A stretch of 64,000 bases of DNA from JACDAV01 sp964626755 (lineage in GTDB: Bacteria > Chloroflexota > Limnocylindria > Limnocylindrales > CSP1-4): contig CAZVGO010000014.1 of assembly GCA_964626755.1 (NCBI GenBank), positions 85,596-149,595 on the forward strand, given 5' to 3'. Within the stretch, counting starts at the first letter, position 1. The number at the start of each line of letters is the position of its first letter. Shown one piece after another: positions 50,275-58,368 of the stretch. Both the position numbers and the translations under genes were made by a program. The notes under the pieces were generated by a model. That model did not search any database, was not told the origin of the DNA, and saw only the letters and a program-made list of their open reading frames with translations.

Positions 50275-51291
50275 TCAGGAAGGCTTGCGGGCGAGGAACA
50301 GCGACGCGCCGGACGGGAGGTCGATGACCTGCGCGTCGGGCAGCCCTGCCGCGGCGAACCAGCCGAGGAACGTCTCGCGCGTCTCGAGCCGCGTCCCCTG
50401 GAAGACCTCGTCGAGCTGGACGCCGGCGATGAGCTCCCCGTGGCGGGTCCGGAACTCCTCGATCGTCGATGGCAGGGGCCAGTCGAGGACGAGCAGCCAG
50501 CCGCCCGGCTCGAGAGCGGCCCACGCGGCGCGGAGCGCCGCCGGCGGGTCCGGCAGCGAGTGGAGCGCGTACTGGAAGTATGCGAGCCGGAACTCGCCCT
50601 CGTGACCGGGCGCGGTGACGTCGCCGTGCTCGATCCGGATCCGATCTGACAGCCCCGCCTCGTCGACATTGCGCCGCGCGCGCGCGACGGAATCGGCCTC
50701 GAACTCCACGCCGACCGGCTCGACATCCGGGAACCGGCGGGCGACCGCGATGAGCCACCGGCCACCACCGCTGTGGACGTCGAGGACGTGGCCGCCGCGG
50801 ACGAGGTCGGCCACGAGCTGGGGCAGTGCCGCGAGCGCCTCCTGGAAGAAGACGGCGACGTCCTGCACGGTCAGCCGCTCGATCGCCTCCCGGTAGCGAT
50901 CCGGCCGCTTGCGGAATGGCTCGCCGGTCCTGAAGAACGTCGTCATCCGGTCCCAGTCGAGGCTGGCGACCACGGCGTGGGTGAACTGGCCGCCGATGAA
51001 CTCGGGGCGCGTGTCGTCGAGCAGGATCGCGGCCAGCTCCTCGTCCAGCTTCAGGCGGCCGCCCTCGAAGTCGGCCAGGTCGTGCGCATCGGCCGCCCAC
51101 GCCCACACCTCGACCGCGTCGACGCGGCAGCCCGCCGCGTTCGCCAGCTCGCCGGCAGTCAGGCCGGCTCCAGCCGCCTCGCGCAAGCGGCGGAACAGCC
51201 CCAGCTCCAGGCCGAGGTAGACCAGCCACGTCCGGTGAAAACCGCCGAGGCTTGAGATCAGGTCGTCGAACCGTTCTTCGGCGCCGCGCAT
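50275..51291 (-). CDS. SAM-dependent methyltransferase (O-methyltransferase-like, with dimerisation helix domain)
   Basis: A 338-residue enzyme. The N-terminal ~130 residues are helical with a winged-helix look (LGLELGLFRRLREAAGAGL, AGELANAAGCRVDAVEVW), as in plant-type O-methyltransferases. The catalytic domain has VLDVHSGGGRWLIAVARRF (motif I), VGVEFEADSVARARRN and EPGGWLLVLDWPLP. ATG 51291 follows GAGG and a GACAAT element. Convergent with the cupredoxin gene, eight bases apart. Substrate unknown. Confidence 0.85.
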   Translation of the reverse strand: MRGAEERFDDLISSLGGFHRTWLVYLGLELGLFRRLREAAGAGLTAGELANAAGCRVDAVEVWAWAADAHDLADFEGGRLKLDEELAAILLDDTRPEFIGGQFTHAVVASLDWDRMTTFFRTGEPFRKRPDRYREAIERLTVQDVAVFFQEALAALPQLVADLVRGGHVLDVHSGGGRWLIAVARRFPDVEPVGVEFEADSVARARRNVDEAGLSDRIRIEHGDVTAPGHEGEFRLAYFQYALHSLPDPPAALRAAWAALEPGGWLLVLDWPLPSTIEEFRTRHGELIAGVQLDEVFQGTRLETRETFLGWFAAAGLPDAQVIDLPSGASLFLARKPS

Positions 51292-51400
51292 CCTCGCCCG
51301 ATTGTCGCACGCGTGCCCTCGCGTCCTTGCCTTCGCGGCGCCGACGGCGCAAGGTTCGATCGATGCAACGGAATCGCGACGACGGCGGTTTGATGGAGTG

Positions 51401-52012
51401 ATGGACGGACCGCTGCTTGCCGATCTCGCGACCGATCTCGACGCCAACTTCGAACGTCTCGTGCTGGGTCACCAGGACCGCCTGTACACGATCGCGCTGC
51501 GCCTGCTCGGCGATTCACGAGACGCGGAGGAGGTCGCCCAGGACGCGTTCGTCCGGGCATATCGGGCGCTTGCGTCGTACGAGCCGATGCGGATCCGGGA
51601 TCTCCGACTGCGGCCGTGGCTGGCAACCATCGCGATCAACGTGTGTCGCAATCGCGCCCGCCGCCGAGTGCTCCAGCTCGTCTCCCTCGACGCACCGGCC
51701 CGGGGCGACGCCGACGAGCGCGGTCCGGGAGCCGTCGCGACATCGCTCGCCGATCCGGCCGGCGGACCGCTCGAGGCGACCGTCCGGCACGCATCGGCAC
51801 ACCATTGGGCCGCCCTTCTCGCTTCGCTGCCCGCGCTCTACCGCACGCCGATCGTCCTGCGCCACGTCGATGGCCTCTCGTACGAGGAGATGGCGAGCGT
51901 GCTCGGCCGTCCCGAGGGGACACTCAAGGCGCAGGTCCATCGCGGTCTCGCGCTCCTCCGCGACGCATACACACGCAGCCCCGACGTCGATCGCCAGGAG
52001 ATGACCGCATGA
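51401..52012 (+). CDS. ECF-type RNA polymerase sigma factor
   Basis: A 203-residue sigma-70 factor of group 4. Sigma2 is at ~15-85 (LVLGHQDRLYTIALRLLGD, DAEEVAQDAFVRAYRAL, WLATIAINVCRNRARRR) and sigma4 at ~130-190 (LPALYRTPIVLRHVDGLSYEEMASVLGRPEGTLKAQVHRG, here described in its conserved order). ATG 51401 lies after GGAG. Its stop overlaps the ATG of the Ada-like gene (ATGA), and no anti-sigma gene is adjacent. This suggests that it works with the DNA-repair gene it precedes. Confidence 0.93.
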   Translation: MDGPLLADLATDLDANFERLVLGHQDRLYTIALRLLGDSRDAEEVAQDAFVRAYRALASYEPMRIRDLRLRPWLATIAINVCRNRARRRVLQLVSLDAPARGDADERGPGAVATSLADPAGGPLEATVRHASAHHWAALLASLPALYRTPIVLRHVDGLSYEEMASVLGRPEGTLKAQVHRGLALLRDAYTRSPDVDRQEMTA

Positions 52013-52821
52013 CTGCCCGACCGAACGCCGTCGCACTCGCGGACGTCGAGTCCGCCCTCGCCAGCCTTGCGGTCCGCGCGCCGGCGACGCTCGCACCGGC
52101 GACGCTCGTCGCGGTCGGCCTCGCCGACGAATACGCGACGATGGACTCGCCGATCGGGCCCGTGTTCGTGGCCTGGAACGGGCGCGGCGTGTCCGCGGTC
52201 GAGGCAGCGGGAGACCCGCGCCAGTTCGAGCAGCGCTTCGGGCGCGCCTTCGGCCGGCCCATCCGTCTTTCCGCGGCGATTCCTCCTCGCCTCGAGCGGG
52301 CGCTCGCCCGCCGCCTCGCGGGCGACCGGCGCGCGTCGCTCGACCTCGATCTCCGGGGACGGACCGACTTCGAGCGAGCGGTGTGGTCGAAGGCGCTCGA
52401 GATCCCGCGCGGCGAGGTTCGTCCGTACGGCTGGATCGCCGCCGAGATCGGCCGGCCACGCGCGGTGCGGGCGGTCGGCACGGCGCTCGCGCACAACCCC
52501 GTGCCACTCGTGGTCCCCTGCCATCGCGTCGTCCGAAGCGACGGACTGCTCGGCCAATACTCGCTCGGCGGTCCGGGCAACAAGCGGGCGATCCTCGCGA
52601 CGGAGGGCCTGGACCCAAACGAGCTCGAGGAGCTCGCCCGGGCCGGGATCCGCTACGTCGGATCGGACACAACGCGGATCTACTGCCTGCCGAGCTGCCA
52701 CAACGCCCGCCGGATCTCCGACCGTCACCGCGTTCCGTTCCGGTCTGCACAGGCTTCCGAGGCGGCCGGCTACCGGGCCTGCCGGGAGTGCCGGCCGGAT
52801 TCCGCCGCCCGCGCTGCCTGA
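52009..52821 (+). CDS. Methylated-DNA-protein cysteine methyltransferase with C-terminal Ada-type zinc domain
   Basis: A 270-residue DNA repair protein. Residues ~40-205 are an O6-alkylguanine methyltransferase: a ribonuclease-like part, then TDFERAVWSKALEIPRGEV and NPVPLVVPCHRVV with acceptor Cys171. Residues ~214-265 match the Ada metal-binding domain (RIYCLPSCHNARR, then AAGYRACRECRPD): Cys 226, 230, 258 and 261, with the same 3- and 2-residue spacings as Ada. In Ada this domain is N-terminal and followed by an AraC helix-turn-helix; here it is C-terminal and no helix-turn-helix exists. Coupled to the sigma-factor gene. Confidence 0.88.
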   Translation: MTARPNAVALADVESALASLAVRAPATLAPATLVAVGLADEYATMDSPIGPVFVAWNGRGVSAVEAAGDPRQFEQRFGRAFGRPIRLSAAIPPRLERALARRLAGDRRASLDLDLRGRTDFERAVWSKALEIPRGEVRPYGWIAAEIGRPRAVRAVGTALAHNPVPLVVPCHRVVRSDGLLGQYSLGGPGNKRAILATEGLDPNELEELARAGIRYVGSDTTRIYCLPSCHNARRISDRHRVPFRSAQASEAAGYRACRECRPDSAARAA

Positions 52822-52841
52822 ACGTCCGCCCCGCGACGGTC

Positions 52842-52847
52842 TACACT
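52842..52847 (+). promoter_or_regulatory. -10 element (TACACT) for a leaderless EamA transporter mRNA
   Basis: TACACT, seven bases before TTG 52855. Confidence 0.45.
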
Positions 52848-52854
52848 CGACCTC

Positions 52855-53871
52855 TTGGACCATCCGGCTATGCCAACCGCCGCGAGACCACGCGCGCCCA
52901 GCGCGCTGCTCTGGCTCGGGCTGCTGGTCCTGTACCTCGTATGGGGATCGACCTACCTCGGCATCCGGATTGCCGTCGAGACCATCCCGCCGTTCCTCAT
53001 GGCGTCGGCCCGCTTCCTCCTCGCCGGCGTCGCCGTGTTCGCATGGTCGGTCATCCGCGAGGGCACCTCGTTCACCTGGCCCTCGCGCCGCGAATGGCGC
53101 GACATGTTCATCGTCGGCGCGCTCCTCCTCGGCGGCGGGATGGGCGCCGTCGCGTGGGGCGAGCAGACGGTTCCGTCGGGCATCGCCGCGCTGATGATCG
53201 CGATGATGCCGGTCTGGGTCGCGGTGCTCGGTCGCGTCTTCCTCGGCGAGCGGCTGCCCAGGCTCGCTGTGGCCGGGATCGCCGTCGGCCTGGCGGGCGT
53301 CGCGATCCTCGTGGGCGCACCGGATCCGGGCGACCCGCTCGATCCGGCCGGGGTGATCGCGCTGATCATCTCGCCGATCTCCTGGTCCGCGGGGTCGCTC
53401 TACGCGGCGCACCGGGTGCCCCACTCGAGCCGGCCGCTCGTCGCGACCGCGATGCAGATGCTGTGCGGCGCGGCCGTGCTGGCGGTTGCCGCGATCGTCA
53501 CCGGCGAGCCCGGCCGGCTCCGGTTCGAGCTGATCTCGACCGAGTCGATCGTCGCCCTCGTCTACCTGACGGTCATCGGCAGCCTGCTCGCATTCAGCAC
53601 CTACGTCTGGCTGCTCCGCGTCGCCCCGCTCCCACTCATCGCGACGTATGCGTACGTGAATCCAGTCGTGGCGGTCGTCCTCGGGGCGCTCATCCTCGGC
53701 GAGACGCTGACTCCGACGAAGCTCGTGGCCGGTGGGGTGATCGTCTTCGCGGTCGCGTTGATCATCACCGCCCGCGGCCGGATGCGCCGTCCGACCGTCG
53801 GCGCGGAGACGGATGGCCTGCCGGCATCGCCCTCCGCCCCGGCCCGCCCGGTGCCCGCGGCGGACGGCTGA
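52855..53871 (+). CDS. EamA/DMT-family transporter
   Basis: A 338-residue membrane protein with ten helices in two EamA repeats. The first has LVLYLVWGSTYLGIRIAVE and FLMASARFLLAG; the second starts near SPISWSAGSLYAAHRV and ends APLPLIATYAYVNPVVAVVLG with LGETLTPTKLVAGGVI. This is the YedA-like exporter branch of the drug/metabolite superfamily. TTG 52855 follows TACACT by seven bases; ATG 52870 is an alternative. Substrate unknown. Confidence 0.87.
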   Translation: MDHPAMPTAARPRAPSALLWLGLLVLYLVWGSTYLGIRIAVETIPPFLMASARFLLAGVAVFAWSVIREGTSFTWPSRREWRDMFIVGALLLGGGMGAVAWGEQTVPSGIAALMIAMMPVWVAVLGRVFLGERLPRLAVAGIAVGLAGVAILVGAPDPGDPLDPAGVIALIISPISWSAGSLYAAHRVPHSSRPLVATAMQMLCGAAVLAVAAIVTGEPGRLRFELISTESIVALVYLTVIGSLLAFSTYVWLLRVAPLPLIATYAYVNPVVAVVLGALILGETLTPTKLVAGGVIVFAVALIITARGRMRRPTVGAETDGLPASPSAPARPVPAADG

Positions 53872-53887
53872 GGCACCGGCGCGAGGG

Positions 53888-55108
53888 TCACGTGGTCGCC
53901 GCCGGCTCCCCGCGTTCGAAACCGTCCGCTGGCCAGGGCTCGCACCGGAGCGGCCGGTCCTCGCGATAGCCGAGCGCATAGTCGGCCTGGATGAGCGTGT
54001 GAAGCTGGCTCGTGCCCTCGTAGATCACGGCGGCCTTCGAGTTGCGCAGGTAGCGCTCGACGGGGAACTCGTTCGAGTACCCGTTCGCCCCGTGGACCTG
54101 GATCGCGTCGAGCGCGCACGCGACCGCGTGCTCGGTCGCGTGCCACTTCGCGAGCGACGTCTCGCGCGTGTTGCGCCGGCCGCGGTTCTTCAGCCAGCCC
54201 GCGCGCCACACGAGGAGGCGGCCCATCTCCGTCCCGGCCGCCATCTTCGCGATCATCTGCTTGACGAGCTGGTGCCGTCCGATCTCCTCCCCGAAGGTCT
54301 TCCGCTCGTGGGCGTACTTCAGCGAGGCATCGAGGCACGCCTGGGCGAGCCCGACGGCGCCGGCCGCGACCGTGTACCGGCCCTGGTCGATGGCGCTCAT
54401 CGCGACGAGGAAGCCCTCGCCCTCCTCGCCGATTCGGTTGTCCGCGGGCACGACGACGTCATCGAGGTTGATCAGCCCGGTGTTGCCGGCCCGGATCCCG
54501 AGCTTGCCGTGGAGGGTTCCGGTCGACAGGCCCTTCATCCCGCGCTCGACGACGAACGCTGTGATCCCTCGATGGCCCTTCGACCGATCCACGGTGGCGA
54601 AGACGAGGAAATGGTCGGCGATGTCCGCCAGGCTGATCCAGATCTTCTGGCCGTTGAGGCGATAGCGGGCGCCGTCGCGGCGGGCCGTCGTCGCGAGGTT
54701 GGCCGCGTCGGTCCCGGCCCCCGGCTCGGTCAGGCCGAACGTCGCGAGCTTGTCGCCCTTCGCCTGGGGCACGAGCCAGCGCTGCCGCTGCTCCTCGGTC
54801 CCCCACTGGAGCAGGGCCAGCGAGTTCAGCCCGACGTGGACGCTCTGGACCACCCGAAAGGCGGTGTCGGCCCGTTCGAGCTCCTCGCACAAGATCGCGA
54901 ACGAGATGTAGTCCATCCCGCCCCCGCCGTAGCGTTCCGGGATCGGCGCCCCGAGAAATCCGAGCTCGCCCATCCGCCCGAGGACTTCGCGATGGACCTC
55001 GCCCTTCTCGTCCCACTCGCGGATGTGGGGCAGGATCTCGGCGTCGGCGAAGGCGCGGGCGCTGTGCTGGACGAGGCGGTTCTCGTCGGTCAGGGAGAAA
55101 TCGACCAC
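53888..55108 (-). CDS. Acyl-CoA dehydrogenase (second copy)
   Basis: A 406-residue flavoenzyme different in detail from the one at 25758: GAPIPERYGGGGMDYIS, TFGLTEPGAGTDAANL, GQKIWISLADIAD, KTFGEEIGRHQLV, and catalytic Glu in VIYEGTSQLH. Overall closer to butyryl/glutaryl-type short-chain enzymes, but specificity is not certain. GTG 55108 is six bases after TAGAAT (leaderless). Head-to-head with the aminotransferase gene at 55157, which has its own -10. Confidence 0.88.
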   Translation of the reverse strand: MVDFSLTDENRLVQHSARAFADAEILPHIREWDEKGEVHREVLGRMGELGFLGAPIPERYGGGGMDYISFAILCEELERADTAFRVVQSVHVGLNSLALLQWGTEEQRQRWLVPQAKGDKLATFGLTEPGAGTDAANLATTARRDGARYRLNGQKIWISLADIADHFLVFATVDRSKGHRGITAFVVERGMKGLSTGTLHGKLGIRAGNTGLINLDDVVVPADNRIGEEGEGFLVAMSAIDQGRYTVAAGAVGLAQACLDASLKYAHERKTFGEEIGRHQLVKQMIAKMAAGTEMGRLLVWRAGWLKNRGRRNTRETSLAKWHATEHAVACALDAIQVHGANGYSNEFPVERYLRNSKAAVIYEGTSQLHTLIQADYALGYREDRPLRCEPWPADGFERGEPAATT

Positions 55109-55114
55109 GGCCGA

Positions 55115-55120
55115 ATTCTA
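55115..55120 (-). promoter_or_regulatory. -10 element (TAGAAT) for a leaderless acyl-CoA dehydrogenase mRNA
   Basis: TAGAAT on the minus strand, six bases before GTG 55108. Confidence 0.5.
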
Positions 55121-55144
55121 GGCCGCGGCCTGCCGACCCGAACC

Positions 55145-55150
55145 TATACT
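55145..55150 (+). promoter_or_regulatory. -10 element (TATACT) for a leaderless aminotransferase mRNA
   Basis: TATACT, close to the sigma-70 consensus, with six bases to ATG 55157. Confidence 0.6.
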
Positions 55151-55156
55151 CGCGCG

Positions 55157-56455
55157 ATGGACGAAACGATCGCCGCGCCCGCCGACCTCGCCGCCCAGGC
55201 CGGCCACCTCAGCCCGGTGCTGGGCCGCTACTTCGAGCGGAGCTGGAGTCACGGCGAAGGCCACCGGCTGTACGACACCGGCGGCAAGGCGTATCTCGAC
55301 TTCGCGAACGGGATCGCGGTCACGGTCCTGGGGCATCACCACCCCGCCGTGTCCGCGGCGATCCACGCCCAGGTGGATCGCCTGATCGGCCCCACCGGTG
55401 CGATCGGCTACGCCGAGCCAGTCGTCCGGCTCGCCTCGATGGTCGCCGCGACCCTGCCCGACCCGATCGACACCGTCTTCTTCCTCAACTCCGGATCGGA
55501 GGCGATCGAGGGAGCCCTGAAGCTCGCCCGCCGGACGACCGGCCGGCCGGCGATCATCGCCTTCCAGGGCGGCTTCCACGGCCGGACCCTCGGGGCGACG
55601 TCTGTCACGACCTCCAGCCTCAACTACCGCCTTGGCTACGAGCCGCTCCTGCCATCGATCTACTTCAGCCCGTACCCGGCTGCCTGGCGGGACTTCGGCG
55701 GTGACGAGGCGGCCGCCACAGAAGCCTGCCTCGCCGCACTCCGACGGCTGACCTCGTCGACCGTGCCGCCTTCCGCGGTTGCTGCGATCCTGATCGAGCC
55801 CGTCCTCGGCGAGGGCGGGTACCACCCGGCACCGCCGGCCTTCCTGCGCGGACTCCGGGCGTTCTGCGACGAGCACGGGATCCTGCTGATCGCGGACGAG
55901 GTCCAGACCGGCTACGGGCGGACCGGCCGGATGTGGGGCTTCGAGCACGCTGGGGTGGTCCCGGACGTCGTGTGCATCGCCAAGGCGATCGCGAACGGCC
56001 TGCCGCTGTCCGCCCTCGCGACGAGCCTGGCGCTCCAGGAGCGCTGGGGGAAGGGCGCCCACGGCTCGACGTACGGCGGGAACCCGGTGGCCTGCGCGGC
56101 GGGCATCGCGGTCCTTGAGACGATCCAGGGCGAGGGGCTCGTCGAGAACGCCGCCCGGCGCGGGGCCGACCTGACCGCGGGGCTCCGCTCGATGATGGCC
56201 GAGGACGAGCGGATCGGCGACGTGCGCGGGCCGGGCCTGATGATCGGGGTCGAGCTCGTGTCCGACCGGCGGTCACGCCGCCCGGACGGCGACCTCGCGA
56301 ATCGGGTCCAGGCCAGGGCCGCCGACCTCGGCCTGCTCGTCCTGACGTGCGGGCCCGAGCACCAGGTCATCCGCTGGATCGCGCCGCTCAACGTCAGCCC
56401 GGCCGAGGTGGCCGAGGGACTGGAGCTCTTCGGGGAGGCGCTCCGCACCGCCTGA
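55157..56455 (+). CDS. Class III aminotransferase (4-aminobutyrate/ornithine type)
   Basis: A 432-residue PLP enzyme: DFANGIAVTVLGHHHPAV, FFLNSGSEAIEGALKLAR (phosphate loop), AFQGGFHGRTLGATSVT, LIADEVQTGYGRTGRMWGF (Asp to PLP) and VVCIAKAIANGLPLSA with the Schiff-base Lys. The family includes GabT and acetylornithine aminotransferases; the AIANGLPLSA form and length suit GabT-like enzymes. ATG 55157 is six bases after TATACT (leaderless). Confidence 0.88.
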   Translation: MDETIAAPADLAAQAGHLSPVLGRYFERSWSHGEGHRLYDTGGKAYLDFANGIAVTVLGHHHPAVSAAIHAQVDRLIGPTGAIGYAEPVVRLASMVAATLPDPIDTVFFLNSGSEAIEGALKLARRTTGRPAIIAFQGGFHGRTLGATSVTTSSLNYRLGYEPLLPSIYFSPYPAAWRDFGGDEAAATEACLAALRRLTSSTVPPSAVAAILIEPVLGEGGYHPAPPAFLRGLRAFCDEHGILLIADEVQTGYGRTGRMWGFEHAGVVPDVVCIAKAIANGLPLSALATSLALQERWGKGAHGSTYGGNPVACAAGIAVLETIQGEGLVENAARRGADLTAGLRSMMAEDERIGDVRGPGLMIGVELVSDRRSRRPDGDLANRVQARAADLGLLVLTCGPEHQVIRWIAPLNVSPAEVAEGLELFGEALRTA

Positions 56456-56478
56456 GGCGGCATACGCGGGACAGCAGC

Positions 56479-56505
56479 GAGCGCCCGCCGAACCGGCGGA
56501 CGCTC
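56479..56505. terminator. Bidirectional hairpin between convergent genes
   Basis: GAGCG-C-CCGCCG pairs with CGGCGG-A-CGCTC across a three-base loop, giving 11 pairs with one mismatch. It lies between the aminotransferase stop (56455) and the end of the convergent regulator gene (56545). No T-tract follows on either strand. Confidence 0.5.
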
Positions 56506-56544
56506 GAAAGGGCGCGAGGGGGGCCGGCCCCGGCCGGCGCGCGA

Positions 56545-56739
56545 TCAGCGGTTCTGGGCGAGAAACTTCATCACGTCCTCGAGGCGGAAGCGACGGTCGC
56601 CCCGCTTGCAGACGCGATAGAACGGCAGCTCGCCCCGGTCGCCGAGGCGCTTCACGGTGTTGACGTGGAGGTGAAGCATCTCGGCAACCTCGGTCGCCGT
56701 GAGCATCGGCCCCAGTTCGTTGACGGCCATCGAAGCCAT
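56545..56739 (-). CDS. BldC-like/MerR-type small DNA-binding regulator
   Basis: A 64-residue protein that is almost only a winged helix-turn-helix: LTATEVAEMLHLHVNTVKRL and GDRGELPFYRVCKRGDRRFRLEDVMKFL (shown in order across residues 13-61). This is the BldC/excisionase (HTH_17) form, in which small proteins oligomerise along DNA. ATG 56739 is chosen because the domain begins there; longer frames upstream look non-coding. A ~557-base gene-free stretch precedes it. Confidence 0.85.
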   Translation of the reverse strand: MASMAVNELGPMLTATEVAEMLHLHVNTVKRLGDRGELPFYRVCKRGDRRFRLEDVMKFLAQNR

Positions 56740-57296
56740 GTTTGTGGTTGCCTCGCTTTGCGCACCTTTCGGCCGCTCCGCGCCCCTGGGGTGACCAAGG
56801 GTGGAGTCCGGCCCGCTGCTGGGCGGAGCGTATGAGTGGCCCGGCACGCTCGCCAAGCCGTACTTTGGGGGCATTGGGAGTACCAGATGCCCGTGCGGGG
56901 GTCCGTGGGAACTCGGAGCCGCGGCAGAGGGCACTCGGTCGGGAGGGGGGAGGGCCGTCCTCGATTCCCACCCTTTGGGGCCATCCTCATCCGCTCCCCT
57001 CGCCGCGTCTCGTGCCGCGGCGCACCGGCCCGTCGGCTTGCCCGCCGGCGGACGTTCGTGCCGCCCCCCGACCCAACCGCCCGCCACGGCGGTTATCTGG
57101 CTCGCCCCAGGAGCCGGTTGACCGTTGGGCAAGAGGCCGTCGGGCGAGTGTGCCGTCCCCCGGAACGCGGGCCTCACCTCCATGATTCCCGAGCGGAAAT
57201 GCTGGTGGCAGGCGCCAGCTCTGTGCCGTCGGGCAGGCCCAGGGCGACCCAACGTACTGTTGACGGCCCGCCCGACCGCGAGCACGATCGGTCGCG
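56740..57296. other. 557-base region without a recognised gene
   Basis: Open frames on both strands are Gly/Pro/Ala-rich, lack ribosome binding sites and show no domain. It includes G-runs (56931-56955) and is upstream of the BldC-like gene on one strand and of a small protein on the other. It could be a long leader or hold an unrecognised RNA; I see no match to RNase P, tmRNA, SRP or a familiar riboswitch core. Confidence 0.5.
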
Positions 57297-57533
57297 ATGT
57301 CATCCCCGCTCGCCTGCGTCGTCTGCAGCATCGATCCCCAGACCACGAGCCTGGTCCTGCCGCTCGCCCAGGCGACGATCATCGCCGCCCCGGTGATCCT
57401 GCGGAAACAGATCGCGAAGGGCGTCCAATCCGTTCGGGAGCGCCGCTCGCGGCGGAGCGCTCGCGCGACCCTGGCCGTGGGCGATTCACCGTCGGCGGCC
57501 GGCCCCAGCTGCGAGGCTGAGGGGGAGCGCTAG
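57297..57533 (+). CDS. Small hypothetical protein with one hydrophobic helix
   Basis: A 78-residue frame with LACVVCSIDPQTTS at the front (CxxC pair), a hydrophobic stretch LVLPLAQATIIAAPVIL and a basic RERRSRRSARA segment. One membrane helix with a positive inside face is plausible. It ends ten bases before the SH3-like gene, so they may be co-transcribed. No Shine-Dalgarno is obvious; reality as a gene is moderately supported. Confidence 0.45.
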   Translation: MSSPLACVVCSIDPQTTSLVLPLAQATIIAAPVILRKQIAKGVQSVRERRSRRSARATLAVGDSPSAAGPSCEAEGER

Positions 57534-57543
57534 CGCCCCGACC

Positions 57544-58200
57544 ATGGTTTCCATCCGACGGCGGCTGCCCGCCCTCCGGCGCACCAAGCCCGCGGCCCCC
57601 GAACCGGCCGCGAACTCGACGACGCCCGATGGGGAGGCGCTGCTGCCGCGCTGGCTTCGGCCATCCGTCAGGGCAGCCCGGGTCGCGTCCCTCAAGATCC
57701 CGGGCCCCCACCCGGAGCGCCGACCACCGGTACGGTTCGCCACTCCGGTCGAGGAAGCCGCGGACCGGCTGGCCGTTCGGTACGACCGGGTCCAGCTGCT
57801 GGACCGGCCGGACGATGCCCTCGGGATGCCCCGGGGCGAGCTCGACACGGGAGACGAGGTCGAGGTGATCGAGCGAGATGCGATCTGGGCGCGCGTTCGG
57901 ACGCCGACCCAACGAGACGGCTGGGTCCCGGCGATGACGCTCGCGGCCGCCGACCCTCTCGCAGACGAGCCCCCGGCGGAAGCTGAGCCGGACGTCGACG
58001 GTGGCGCCGCCGAGGACGACCTCCCGGCCCTGGAAGCGCTCCTCGCGATCGCCGCCGAGCGCCGGGCGCTGATGGACCCCCAGCTGCCGGCGGCTCCAGA
58101 TCAGCCGCGAAAACCCCCGAAGCCGGCACGCCAGGCCAAGGCGCGGAAGGCTCGCAAGACCAATCGTCCGACCTCGACGCGCAAGAAGAAGCGGCGCTGA
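57544..58200 (+). CDS. SH3b-like domain protein with basic C-terminal tail
   Basis: A 218-residue protein. The first ~75 residues are Arg/Pro-rich. A probable bacterial SH3 domain covers ~78-140 (RYDRVQLLDRPDDALGMP, DTGDEVEVIERDAIWARVRT, RDGWVPAMTL). An acidic linker and a Lys/Arg tail (ARKARKTNRPTSTRKKKRR) follow, able to bind nucleic acid or membrane. There is no signal peptide, unusual for SH3b proteins. Role unknown. Confidence 0.65.
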   Translation: MVSIRRRLPALRRTKPAAPEPAANSTTPDGEALLPRWLRPSVRAARVASLKIPGPHPERRPPVRFATPVEEAADRLAVRYDRVQLLDRPDDALGMPRGELDTGDEVEVIERDAIWARVRTPTQRDGWVPAMTLAAADPLADEPPAEAEPDVDGGAAEDDLPALEALLAIAAERRALMDPQLPAAPDQPRKPPKPARQAKARKARKTNRPTSTRKKKRR

Positions 58201-58368
58201 TCGAGGTTGGGCCGCCAGCGGGTTGCGGCGCCCGCCCGCGGCGATACCATATAGCGACGCCGCGACCGATCCGGATCCGGGTCGAGTGTGGAGGATACGC
58301 TCGCCGGCCATGCGACCAGGCCGATCAGCGGCCCCTCCACGACGCGTCGAAGCGGAGGAGAGCGTGCC

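Noticed and set aside
56876..56955. Possible cobalamin-type riboswitch in the gene-poor region
   Set aside because: GGGAACTCGG and G-rich segments are suggestive, but the conserved B12-box core and a downstream B12-related gene are missing.
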